DNA of 64,000 nt, from NCBI GenBank assembly GCA_963678675.1, contig OY783199.1, forward strand, positions 11,460,708-11,524,707, read 5' to 3'. Positions 43,741 to 54,268 of this stretch are shown piece after piece. Made by a program: the position numbers and the translations under genes. The DNA is from Xiphydria camelus (taxonomy: Eukaryota; Arthropoda; Insecta; Hymenoptera; Xiphydriidae). How positions within the stretch are numbered: the first letter of the stretch is position 1; every line of letters starts with the position of its first letter. Below the pieces are notes generated by a model. The model saw only the letters and a list, made by a program, of their open reading frames with translations, made no database searches and had not been told where the DNA came from.

Positions 43741-45120
43741 ACAAATTTTGCCACCGCGTGGCAGCACCAAAATGAGCTAATTTTTCTTGTCAATTTTCTC
43801 CCCAACGAACAATTAACTTTTTAATCTGTACACGGATTCTTGACTGTTTTCAATGTATAATTTAATGAAATTGGTTTTTAAACTTTAAATTGAAAAATTT
43901 TATAAAAAAATGCTTTAAAAACGTCAAAAAATGTACTTTTGTAAAAAATAGGATTACAGAGACAAATAAGAAGTGTAACTGATAATTGTTATGGATTCGA
44001 ATTTTGATTCTACCCAAAAACGTGATCATAATCAGTAATTTCTTTATTCGACCGAGCACAGGCGAGGGGAGCGAAGACACAGCGGGGCGAGGAGAGCTTG
44101 CCTTCCAACTCGCGGTCGGCCTGCCTCGATGTGTCTCGGCAAGAGTATATTGTGCCGGCATGAGAAAGAGAGCGAAGCATGAGACAGAGCGTGGCTACAG
44201 AGTGGAGCAGGTTCAGGAGAAATGAAACGGTGTAGTCTCGCTTTACTAATAGTCGAGGAGCTGGCGTCCAAAATGTGCAAGAGTTTTCTCAAAGCTAATT
44301 TTTTGAGATCAGGTTACTTTTTAATGATAGAAAGTAACTGTAGAGTCAGCACTTCCGGTACCGAAACACCTGGCGCTGGGACGCCCGCAAAGGTGTCATA
44401 TTAATTAACGTCTCTAAACTGTTTTCTCAAAGCTCAAAATTTATAGAAAACGAGCAAATATAATATGAAACAAGAATCCAAAAGTCAGTTACAAAGTAAT
44501 AATTGAATGAAATAAAAGAAATACAATTTATTCATTTATACATTTACGCATTAGTAAATGAGTAAGCGCCTCCTGAAATTTGCTATTTGTAGACTGCGGG
44601 CTCATGACGCAATATTGTGCTATTCTCATCATCCGATAAGGTGTTTCTGTTGCAAATTGGTATCAAATGGATCGTATGACCCCAAGGTATGTACATTTTT
44701 GCAATAGTTACTTATATTAATAGTTTAGACTTGTCGCTGTGTGTGTTTCTCTATGTAAATAAGTTTGACATGAGCTATATTATTCGACAGGTAACGGCAG
44801 GAGCTGTTCTGGCTTGCATGTGCTTCTACTACTCTTACTGTAATAGATGCAACATAAACTAAAACCTGCTTTAACCTGCTCTTTTTTTCATATCCAGTGG
44901 TTCCGTCGCACGATAGACGGTCTTCTACACATTACTTTAACATTCAAATTCTTTCATAAACATTTTTATGATTTTATAAATATTTTTTTTGTAAATAAAT
45001 TTTAACTTTTTTTTTATAAATTAACATTAAATTTATAGATAAATAACCCTACTACACACGTAATTAGACTTCACTGACAAAGAAGTTTCTTAGTTTTTCC
45101 GATAACGAATTTCGATAAGC
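43740..45120. other. Unassigned DNA
   Basis: 44,045-44,225 is GC-richer (GGCGAGGGGAGCGAAGACAC) but its frames lack any domain. The rest is AT-rich. Nothing further identified. Confidence 0.4.
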
Positions 45121-45149
45121 TAAATCGGCGTTCTAAACCACTGTGCGAC

Positions 45150-45310
45150 ATTCAGCCGGCGGTGTTTGTTTATGCCTAGAAGAAACTATTGGGGGGGGGG
45201 GGGGGGGGCTCCGGCGCAACGGGCTAAGAGCATCCGCCTCACTCCCGAGGATCTGGGGGGGGGGGGGACCGCCGGGAAGCGGCGCGGGGAGATTGGCGAG
45301 CGCAGCGAAC
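45150..45310 (+). repeat. Repeat with poly-G run, copy a
   Basis: GCCGGCGGTGTTTGTTTATG, then CCTAGAAGAAACTATT and ~19 G. A second run of ~11 G follows at 45,256. The same sequence up to the G run is at 54,778-54,835. Confidence 0.8.
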
Positions 45311-45399
45311 AGGGGGCGGAGCCATCTAGTCTGTTATTAATTACTGATTACGATGGAGATACTGATTGTTGTAGAATTTCCGACACGGTTTTGATTTCA

Positions 45400-45660
45400 T
45401 ATTGAACGGGTATATGTCTCTATAAGTGACTTTTTTTGAAAAAGTGAACTTTTCAGTTTTTTTCTTTTAGAAGGATGTTTATAATAAACTGTAATTTTTT
45501 ATAAACCAATTTCGTTAAATTAGATACACGAACAATTAATAAATCCGTTTTCAGAATGAACATATGTGCAGCCGTTTCTGAATAAATTACTAAGAAAATT
45601 TTGCCCTAACAGTGCAGCAATCTACTGAACAAATTTCATATTATTTGTCGGGGACATTTA
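45400..45660. other. AT-rich DNA without recognisable features
   Basis: Fills the gap between the poly-G repeat and the fourth 185-bp unit. No gene or repeat identified. Confidence 0.4.
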
Positions 45661-45664
45661 GCCT

Positions 45665-45850
45665 TAAACGCGTGGTGCGGTGGACCTACATGATCGACTT
45701 GTATTGAAATTTGGCTTTGTAAAATCGTTTAGGAACTATCAAGTAATGTATTGAAAAGTTCAAAAACGACACAAGTGCAATTAAGAAAAATTGTTTAGTT
45801 TCATTGTAATAGACCCGTGAATATGGCCAATGTCGCCTGTTTTAGTATAT
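45665..45850 (-). repeat. Fourth copy of the ~185-bp unit
   Basis: Inverted relative to 43,175-43,355, slightly deleted (ACGACACAAGTGCAA). It ends in GGCCAATGTCGCCTG and is followed directly by palindrome P2. Confidence 0.85.
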
Positions 45851-45854
45851 TTAA

Positions 45855-46288
45855 CCCCCTACCAAAACAGATTCTCTTTAAAAAAAAAGGCGGCATGTTC
45901 ATTCAGTGCCAACAAAAATTGATACCTACGTAAAATACTCTCCAAAAAAGATTTGAAATCAATTAAGATCGCCATGTTCAAGATTTATATATAAAAAGTA
46001 AAAGGCATCATTTGAAAGGAAAATTATTGTAAATCAAGTTACTAAAAAATTCGGCTAAAAATGTATAAACAAATTTTAATAAAAAAGAACTTGCCGCGTT
46101 TTTTCCCTTCAAAATAAAAAATTCAGACAGAATTATACTCGATGTTTATGTACTTATGATTTTAAATAAATTTTAAATTAATTGATTTCAAATCTTTCTT
46201 GGAGAGTATTTTACGTAGGTATCAATTTTTGTTGGCACTGAATGAACATGCCGCCTTTTTTTTACAGAGAATCTGTTTTTGTAGGGGT
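45855..46288. repeat. Palindrome P2 (copy of P1 with a shortened right arm)
   Basis: The left arm is as in P1 through GAACTTGCCGCGTTTT. The right arm keeps only the outer ~110 bp (GGAGAGTATTTTACGTAGGT, then GGCACTGAATGAACATGCCG). Confidence 0.9.
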
Positions 46289-46307
46289 ATTTCACTACTT
46301 TTTTTTT

Positions 46308-46775
46308 TGGAATTTATTCATGAGGAGAATACGTACATGTAGAAGAACAGCTTTCTATTACCACAAAATTAAAGTCTCACATTTTATACCGATACGAGCC
46401 AATTAATTATAACCACGTTACTTTTGATTTATTCTCGTGATATTTTGAAAGGGATTTATAGACTAGAGAGCCCTTATATTTTTCACTTTGCCTTAGTATT
46501 TTGGAGAAATAAAACATATACCGCCTTCGAATTTACAGGCCATCGGATTTTTCTTATATTTTGGTCGTCTACAGAAATCCACGAAGACGTTTTACCTTCA
46601 TCTCTCTAAGCATACTCTTCCAATAACCATGACGAATTGTTTCATCACATGTAAAGATACCACTTATGACAGTATATATGTTGTTACATATATTAACTCG
46701 AGACGTTAGAACAGTTTTAAGAAATCCTTTTGCATGCACCGCTGAAATTTCGCCCTTACTCATAAATAAATTTAA
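46308..46775 (+). repeat. Duplicated block D1, copy b
   Basis: Matches 27,812-28,290. As at 28.3 kb, an ACCAATCAGG repeat follows and then an R-type palindrome, so order is kept. Confidence 0.85.
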
Positions 46776-46907
46776 TTTAATTATTACTACATCATTTACA
46801 GCTTCGATGCTAACCTTACGACTCATTTCAATCCGAGTAGAATATTCATAGCAAATATCATCATAAACATATCAATGCGAATAAAAATCATCTATTAACT
46901 GTTGCAG

Positions 46908-47025
46908 ATCAAGTATTCCGTTGTGGTGGGGGTCCTGATTGGTCTACTCGCAAAGATGCGTATACGTTTCTTAGCGAGTAGACCAATCAGGACCCCCGCC
47001 GCAACGGAATACTTGATCCTGATTG
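46908..47025. repeat. 118-bp inverted repeat, GATCAAGTATTCCGTTGTGG arms
   Basis: The arms are nearly perfect for ~55 bp, including GGGGGTCCTGATTGGTCTAC. The left half alone occurs at 28,313. Confidence 0.92.
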
Positions 47026-47086
47026 GTCGCTTCGCTGAGTTGCGTGCACGCAAAGATACGAGTGACTCGAGAAAGGCCCCCCTGAT

Positions 47087-48356
47087 CTCCCGGTAGCTGT
47101 CAATTCGGGAGATCGAAGCATCTAACCTCGAAATCAAATGTACAAGTGATAAGATAATAATTATTCGGGTTTCTTCGGTGAGTTTCTCCAAGTGTTTAAG
47201 TAGTTACTCCATTATTGTAATCCAATTCCATTATATATCCCTTATTTTTCTGCCACGACTTTGATTGTTGATAGTGGATGGATCAGCTAATAAATTGGAT
47301 TTTCATTCACTATCAACTATCAAAGTCGTGGCAGAAAAATAAGGGATACAATGGAATTGGATTACAGTAATGTAGTAACTACTTTATTATTATTTTTTCT
47401 TTACCGATATATTTCCTCTTTCGTATTATACTATTCCAAGTTCGAATTTATATACCGACCTGTCAAACGTGAAGTGTACATGTACCTCACTTTTATTTCA
47501 TTAAGTATTACTGCAGAACGAGTAGGTTAGAAGATTTTCATGAAGACTCATGATTTTCTGACATGTCATCTCGTACAGGTGCAACCGAAGAGGATCTAGC
47601 TCGTATCCTGTCCGTAAAAAGATGACTCGCGATGGACATCGGAGAATGTCAGGCTTGTCACCGAGCGCCTATTACCCATGGTACATTAATTACAATATGC
47701 GCTTTTCGTTTCAATTATTTCTGCTTTAAATAACTTTCACTTCTTTCAAAGTATTTACCTTGTACAAACTGTTCATCGTAGGGGGCAGCGATCAATGATT
47801 GTGACTAATCGTGGAAAAATTATTCCTGCGATGATGTTCCAGTTGCAAAGCATACACTAGCAAGTCAGCTTACAGCATCCGATATTTAGTATCAACTTTA
47901 CCTCTTTTGGAACACCCATCACCCGAGCATAATCACGATTACGTTAACGTTAATCGCAGAATAGACCGTGAGCTGGGGCACATTATCGCAGTAGTAATTC
48001 GGTACACCGAAATGCCATTTAGTTTTAATAGACGAACTTGTCTACGACGAGTCGCTATTATCGATCGCTGCCTCCTACGACGAACAGTTCATAAAAGGTT
48101 ATTAGCCTGAAAGAAGTAAAAGTTATTTAACGCTGCAATAGTTGAAACGAGAAGCGCGTATTGCAATTAATGTATTGTGGGTAATAAGCGCTCGGTGACA
48201 AGTCTGACATTCTCCAATGTCCATCGAGACATCTTTTTACGGACAGGACACAAGCTAGATCCTCTTCGGTTGCACCTGTACGAGATGACATGTCAGAAAA
48301 TCATGAGTCTTCCTGAAAATCTTCTAACCTACTCGTTCTGCAGTAATACTTAATGA
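47087..48356. repeat. Palindrome R2, left end to the right Q insertion
   Basis: Starts CTCCCGGTAGCTGTCAATTC like R1. The interior (47,515-48,352) is ACTGCAGAACGAGTAGGTTA..CTACTCGTTCTGCAGTAATA, inverted around 47,930. Unlike R1, each arm is interrupted by a Q palindrome piece at the same place, next to AAGTATTACTGCAG. Confidence 0.85.
47198..47512. repeat. Q4 palindrome inside the left arm of R2
   Basis: Centre near 47,293. The left arm is short (from AGTAGTTACTCCATTATTG) and the right arm ends CATGTACCTCACTTTTATTT. Confidence 0.85.
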
Positions 48357-48899
48357 AATAAAAGTGATGTACATGTACACTTCACGTTTGACAGGTCGGT
48401 ATATAAATTCGAACTTGGGATAGTATAATACGAGTACGAAAGAGGAAATATATCGATAAAGAAAAAATAATAATAAAGTAGTTACTACATTACTGTAATC
48501 CAATTGCATTGTATCCCTTATTTTTCTGCCACGACTTTGATAGTTGATAGTGAATAAAAATCAAATTTATTAGCTGATCCATCCACTATCAACAATCAAA
48601 GTCGTGGGAGAAAAATAAGGGATACAATGGAATTGGATCACAATAATGGAGTAACTACTTTATTATTATTATTTTTTATTTATATATTTCCTCTTTCGTA
48701 TTATACTATCACAAGTTCCAATTTATATACCGACCTGTCAAACGCGTGAAGTGTACATATACCTCACTTTCATTTCATCTCTTCTTCGCCTCTGGTATAA
48801 TCATTTACACCACAAAGCACGTTCTTGCAAGTAACTTTTCTGTAACATTCCTGCGATATTTTGCAATATTCGTGAATACTACCGTATGTTAGAAATATA
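48352..48899. repeat. Q5 palindrome inside the right arm of R2
   Basis: Centre near 48,573. The right arm runs to ACTACCGTATGTTAGAAATA, where element Z is inserted. Confidence 0.85.
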
Positions 48900-49019
48900 C
48901 CCAGGTAGCACACTGACGTTAAAATAACGTCTCAGACGTAATCTTTTGGTCAGTATAGGGTTTCAGACGTCAGTTGTCGTAATATTAACGTCACAGGGAC
49001 GTCATATTTACGACGTACT

Positions 49020-49975
49020 GTGACGTAGCGTTCGCTGAGGGCCCTCGGTGCCCTCCGCTACTCACAATCTAGCGGCTACGATGCCGCGCGAAACGAAAGC
49101 GTTGGGCGCCAGGCACACTACGAGTGCACCACTCGGCTGACGAGCTCCCCGACGACGAACGTAAATCGGGAAATCGGAAACGGTCCGATCTCCAACGAAC
49201 ACGGCTACCTCAGAAAATGGTGGAGGGACGGTTCGGTGGACGCTGGCTGGGACGCGGGAGGACGGATTCGCGAACGGGTTCGCGAAAGAAACAAAATGCT
49301 AACTCGCGCTGATGCAAAGAGGAATCGTTTATTCCACCGGGGACGAAACGGAGGGCCCCGGGCGACGCTCGCAGTCGCAAACAAAGAAAGCGGAGTGGTG
49401 CCGCACAACGTCGCGGACACCGCTCGATTCGTCGACGAGACGAAAGGCGCTAACGGTGCGCTATCGGCGCGGAGGCGCTGACGGTGCGCGAACGGTACGC
49501 GTGGAGGCGCTGCCGAAATGCTAACGGCGCGGCGCGTAGGCGAGTCGGAGGTCGAGCGCTAACAATGTAAGAGGGGAAAGCGTACCGGACTCGCTGGTGA
49601 TCGCCGATGGATCCCGCTACCCGTGACGGAGGTCTCCCGGGCTTCCCGGGTCCTGAGGACGGCTTCGAAGCTCCCTCACGATCCTTCGATCCGATCTCGT
49701 TCTCCGCTTGGCTCCCGACGTTCTCCCTATCTTGCGCGGCGTAATCGTACCTCACTCGCGTCGGACGTTTTGAAGCACGTTCAACGAACGTGAAAGCAGA
49801 CGGTGCTATCGTTACGATCTTGCTCGTATAGCGGTTCGTACCGGACTAACTCGCCGGTACGGTACCGGAACGCGCGCTCTACCCGGGACCGTCGGGATTC
49901 GCGTCTTCGCCGCGATCGCGCTCGCGACGTTTCGCACGGCCCTTTCGATGGCCGAATCGCACGCGTTATCTCAAA
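49020..49975. other. GC-rich island inside element Z
   Basis: High GC and dense CpG, in contrast to everything around it. Degenerate direct words (GGCGCTAACGGTGCGC, GGAGGCGCTGACGGTGCGCG) near 49,446-49,520 look like a decaying minisatellite. Frames on both strands are arginine-rich and overlap each other, as expected for non-coding GC-rich DNA. It may be captured promoter or LTR sequence. Confidence 0.6.
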
Positions 49976-50962
49976 GGGGCCGATTGCACCCTTTTTTGTG
50001 ACGCGGAGCGATTCTCCACGTCACAGTACCTTGGACGTCAAAATTCAACGTCTTTTTGACGGAACTTTTCCGTCATTTTTAATGACGAACAAGACTTAGA
50101 AAAATTTCGGTTTCCTGCATATATAGGGACTTGAAAATTTATTTGTGAATAAATGGGCAAAAATTGTAATTTGTTCAATTATTAAATCAATAAATTATTT
50201 CATTTCGAGTCTCCAGAGTACACGGAGAAAAAAAAAGTGAAAAATTCCCCTTTTTTATGGGTAACGCTGCACCATTGTGATAATCAATCAGAAATTACCG
50301 TGAGATAGGTAAGAAATTATCAAAGGGCTGGAAAATTATTCTTCTGAAAAAAGGGAATTATCGGTGAATTTTCAAATTCCCAGCAAAATAAAATAAAAAC
50401 TACGTAGCAGTATAATAGTAGCTCTACTGTTTATGGTGAACATACATTCTTCTGCACTGGATTTTTTCCATTTTTACTGGAGAAAATCTTCACCGTCAAG
50501 TGCTAATGTTACATTGGGTCTTATAGACCAATCAGGATCAAGTATACCGTTGCCCGTAACCCCATCACAACGGAATCTTAAACAAGATTTGTTGCTAAGG
50601 GATTAAACAAGATACTAAAAAGAAGACGTTGCTAAGAGATGTAAACACGGGGAGAGGAGTATGGGACATTATTTTTCGTGTGAGAAAATTCATTTCGTCG
50701 ACGAGATCTATCTTGGAAGGGATTTTCGAATCGTTAACGAGTGATAGACGAAACTACATCTGTTAACGAATTACTTTCCGTCCACGAAGTTCTCTTTTTT
50801 TCTCTCCGTGTATGTTGAGCAAGTTATAAACTATACCGTTTATTAAAAAGCACATGTTATTAAAGTAAATGAAAGACAATCAATTAATGTAGGATGAATA
50901 AACATTCATATAATTGTTTATTTATTTATTTATTTATAAGTATTTATTTATGTATTATTTAT

Positions 50963-51014
50963 TTCTTGCATAGACGCAAATTGATATTAATATCAATTTG
51001 CGTCTATGCAAGAA
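50963..51014. repeat. 52-bp perfect palindrome
   Basis: TTCTTGCATAGACGCAAATT..AATTTGCGTCTATGCAAGAA, with no spacer (centre between 50,988 and 50,989). Confidence 0.97.
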
Positions 51015-51215
51015 TATTTATCAAGATATTATACAATCATAAATTTAGAAAAATGTTGAGAAAAGAATAATACAATTATAAAATCTTATTTATTCAAGCT
51101 CTTTCTTATTGACAGGAAAAGTAATATACATTTATTCATCAAACTTCATATGAACACCAATAGTAATAATATTCTTAAGCACAGGAGCGTGCAGCAGATG
51201 AGGACTCGAGGACAC

Positions 51216-51275
51216 CGACCGATCAACGAAGTTAAGCAGCGAAAAGCGCGGACACTAGTTGGATGGGTGACCGCT
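51216..51275 (+). ncRNA. 5S rRNA-like segment
   Basis: CGACCGATCAACGAAGTTAA, then GCAGCGAAAAGCGCG and AGTTGGATGGGTGACCGC, follows the central and 3' part of arthropod 5S rRNA, including the region of the internal promoter C box. The 5' quarter and the 3' end are missing or changed. It is a pseudogene fragment or the head of a 5S-derived SINE, sitting near the right end of element Z. Confidence 0.65.
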
Positions 51276-51496
51276 CACAATGAAAAGATATACGTCAGAC
51301 CTAACCTTTTAGAACCGTAATTTTTTACGTCATACCAACGTACGGTAGAACGTCATTATGACGTGATTTTTCTGACGTCGTGTGGATGTGCAATTAAGCC
51401 GTCTTTGCGACGTTAAAATGACGTCATATTTTTCATCATCTGACGTCAGAACTGAGCTTCAAAAAACGTCATTTCGACGTTAGTGTGCTACCTGGG

Positions 51497-51985
51497 TATA
51501 TTTCTCGATAAATTCGCGAATGTTGCAAAATATCATAGAAACATATTGGAATCATTACATCGAAAGATCTCCCCGATAAGGTACAGCTCGATAAGATTGT
51601 ACTTGTCGGGGCTGAATTATATGGGATTTTTATAATTATTTTAGGAAGTCCCAGAAGAATACAGATGCAGCATAATATAGATATGTGCTAGAAAGAATAA
51701 GGAATAACCTTCGACGAGCATTCGGGCTGTGGCAACAGAGGTTAGAATCAGCAAGACCATGGTAGGCAGGATATTGAAGGATGAACGCACGTCCATGCAC
51801 TCGAGGCAGCAGATCTAACCCACCGAATAAACTAATGCAGCTGGTTCTTGGAACAACAAGTAGACGATCCCTCGTTCGAAAGAAACCCCCTCGGGTTCAC
51901 ACATGATTTGGAATCCTTCTAGGTGGAATTGAATAGCAGTACGTTTATTTCTGTAACAAATTATAAATAATAAAATTATATCCAG
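51497..51985 (+). pseudogene. Tc1/mariner transposase fragment
   Basis: The same module as at 25.1 kb: CCGATAAGGTACAGCTCGAT, GGAAGTCCCAGAAGAATACA, HVHALEAAD-type and DDPSFERN-type coding words, with frameshifts and a missing catalytic domain. It is the outer right arm of the Q5 unit, separated from it by element Z. Confidence 0.75.
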
Positions 51986-52194
51986 CATTTCACTATTTAA
52001 AATATAGTACGAAGGAGGAAATATATCAATAGAGAAAAAATAAGGTTAAAGTAATTACTTGATTATTGTGGCCCAATTCAATTGCATCTGCTATTCTTCT
52101 GCCACGGCTTTGATGGAGAAGAAACATCAAATTTATTTGTTAATCCATCGATTCGCCCCATGCTCGCATGACGCTGGAAACAAAAAATAGAATT

Positions 52195-53030
52195 ACCACA
52201 AAGATATTTGTCCTTCCATCGAAAGTGAGGTTAAAGCTGTCAGATGGCAATAAAACTTATCTGATGGCAATTCTTCTGAGATACTGCCGTCTCCTTTCCT
52301 GCTCTTCATGCACAGGCAACCAGAGAAACATAGCACTGCATCCGTCCACTATCTCGATATTCGAAAAAAATACAAACGATTATTAAACTATAAGGAGCGT
52401 CTGTCACATTCACCACTATTGAGATTCATAACTCCGATTACACAGAATTTTTACTTCTTATTATCAAGCGCGTTCGAGGATCGAAATAAACGCGAGGGAA
52501 ATCGTTTCGCGAATGGAAATATTGTATTGATTAACTTTGAAAACCATGACTAAACATTCAAGAAATATATTCTCACACACTCTCACATACATTTGATGGC
52601 GTTTGCGTGGGGCCGCATCTGTGTACATATTTCCGATCATGGCCGACTATCGCCGAAGATAGGCGGAAATTGTGTGACATTTTGACATATATATATTGCC
52701 CGAGAAATCGGATTCTCGACTTTTAGGTACGAGGGGCGTGGCTTCGCGTTGCTAAGGAAGAATCTCTGTTAATATGTAACTTATAAGATTTATTCTGGTC
52801 TCTATCAATAGAGAATAGTCGAGTTATATGGCATAACTAAGCATAGTTTTGGTTATAATCATATATTTATTGAGAAAATTCGATGCAAAAATTGAGGGGT
52901 GAAGGGGGCAGACATTTTTCCTGTAAAGATACACGGGTGCCCGCGGCGACAGCGCTATCGGCGTCGTTCTGACGAACTACTTGAATGAACATGCCGCGAG
53001 ACACTGCTGTGTCTCTTGACATCAAGTATC
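52195..53030 (+). repeat. W module, longest uninterrupted copy
   Basis: AAGTGAGGTTAAAGCTGTCA to ACTTGAATGAACATGCCGCG, AGACACTGCTGTGTCTCTTG. It lacks the Tigger insertion seen at 33.3 kb and so shows the empty site. It joins directly to the inverted duplication at 53,025. Confidence 0.88.
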
Positions 53031-53690
53031 TCGAAATCCTGACCAACATTACAAATTTGAGAGTCAGATTCGGTTTTAGCGCACATAAATTTATAAGAAT
53101 CACCTAGTCTGGTTCGAGTAACAAAAGCACTGTTGTCCAATGTAATAATTATTTCCCTCCTGCTCGATCCCGCTCCCCTCGCCTTAGGCCTCTATCGATA
53201 TCTCACTGTGACTTTTTTGGTTTTTGGCCATTTTTTAAATGGAAGGTAATACAATTTTTTAAATTGTATTTCTCGAAGTTTTTATGTAGGATTAGTACTT
53301 TTGAAAATATTTCACTCGAAAGTAGAGCGTAAGCTAAAGTTTGCCCGTTTTAGAAAAAAATTGTCATCCTTGCGAAGCTGTAACTCATCAACTACGAGAG
53401 CTACCGAGCTCCGCTAGGGCTTAAATTATAGCAAATTTTATCTGCTTTAGAAAATGTAAGAACAACTTTTTTCGTCAGAAGTTCCCTTTAGTGTCTTCTT
53501 GGCAAAGAGTTGAAAAAAGTCCAAAAATATCGCGGTTTTTTTGGCTATATCTCAGGTGGCACAACTTTTTCAGGGTTGCAAATCTGGATTTATACAACCC
53601 AGGTGGATCCTAACAACACATTAAAAAATTATGTTTACCTTAGGGGATAATTAGTTATTGCAAGGTTGGATGTACGATATAACTGGACTA
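53025..53690 (-). repeat. Inverted duplication, arm 2
   Basis: Inverse of 42,520-43,160 (see there). It ends near TTGCAAGGTTGGATGTACGA. Confidence 0.85.
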
Positions 53691-53850
53691 GATGTTTGCG
53701 CTAGCGGTCGACAGTGAAGACGGCAGGAGAGAGGTAGAAATAACACAGTAGTGGTGCTACTGAATTCTCATAACACTGCTTGTGTTTGTCTACTTCTCAC
53801 AAGGAAAGTACTCGAGGCCGCCGCTTCCGATCTTGATGAAATTATATTTA

Positions 53851-53976
53851 GGGCCGGTTTTACCAACACAGTATAAACGCGGTATAGCGCTATACTGAGA
53901 ATAACCAGCAATAAGCCTTATGGTTATTCTCAGTATAGCGCTATACCGCGTTTATACCTGTTGGTAAAACCGGCCC
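53851..53976. mobile_element. 126-bp Harbinger-like MITE with TTA duplication
   Basis: GGGCCGGTTTTACCAACA(C/G) and its inverse bound a near-perfect palindrome containing AGTATAGCGCTATACTGAG. TTA flanks both sides (53,848-53,850 and 53,977-53,979), the PIF/Harbinger target. Confidence 0.85.
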
Positions 53977-54268
53977 TTAAAGTTTATCGAAAAATAAGAG
54001 ACCCCAATTTTTTATAGAGAGAGAGAGCGTCCCAATTTTAGTTTAAGGGGGTCAAATGGACCACTGAATTTTGACCCCCCTCGAGCTATCTTCGAAACGA
54101 AGCGAGATAGATGAAAAGTGTAAACGTACGTGTTGTTTGGTTTTTTCAGTGTAATAAACGGCCCTAAGCAGATTTTAGATAAACGCATTAATTTTCCAAA
54201 AAAATTGTTTTCATCTAATTTTTCGAAATATTGGGTTGGTCATACAGACAGAAATGTAGAAAATTTTG

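Larger units (their letters stand above)
48900..51496. mobile_element. 2.6-kb TIR element Z, CCCAGGTAGCACACTGACGT ends
   Basis: CCCAGGTAGCACACTGACGT at the left and ACGTTAGTGTGCTACCTGGG at the right, followed inward by many ACGTCA/TGACGT words (about ten on each side within ~200 bp). The flanks AAATATA and TATATTT join to the AT palindrome found uninterrupted at ~25,070. The interior holds a GC-rich island, an AT-rich part and a 5S-like segment. No transposase seen. Confidence 0.88.

Noticed and set aside
49124..50099. Several overlapping Arg-rich frames of 60-100 codons on both strands
   Set aside because: They come from the CpG-rich island, where stop codons are rare by composition. No conserved pattern, no consistent frame.
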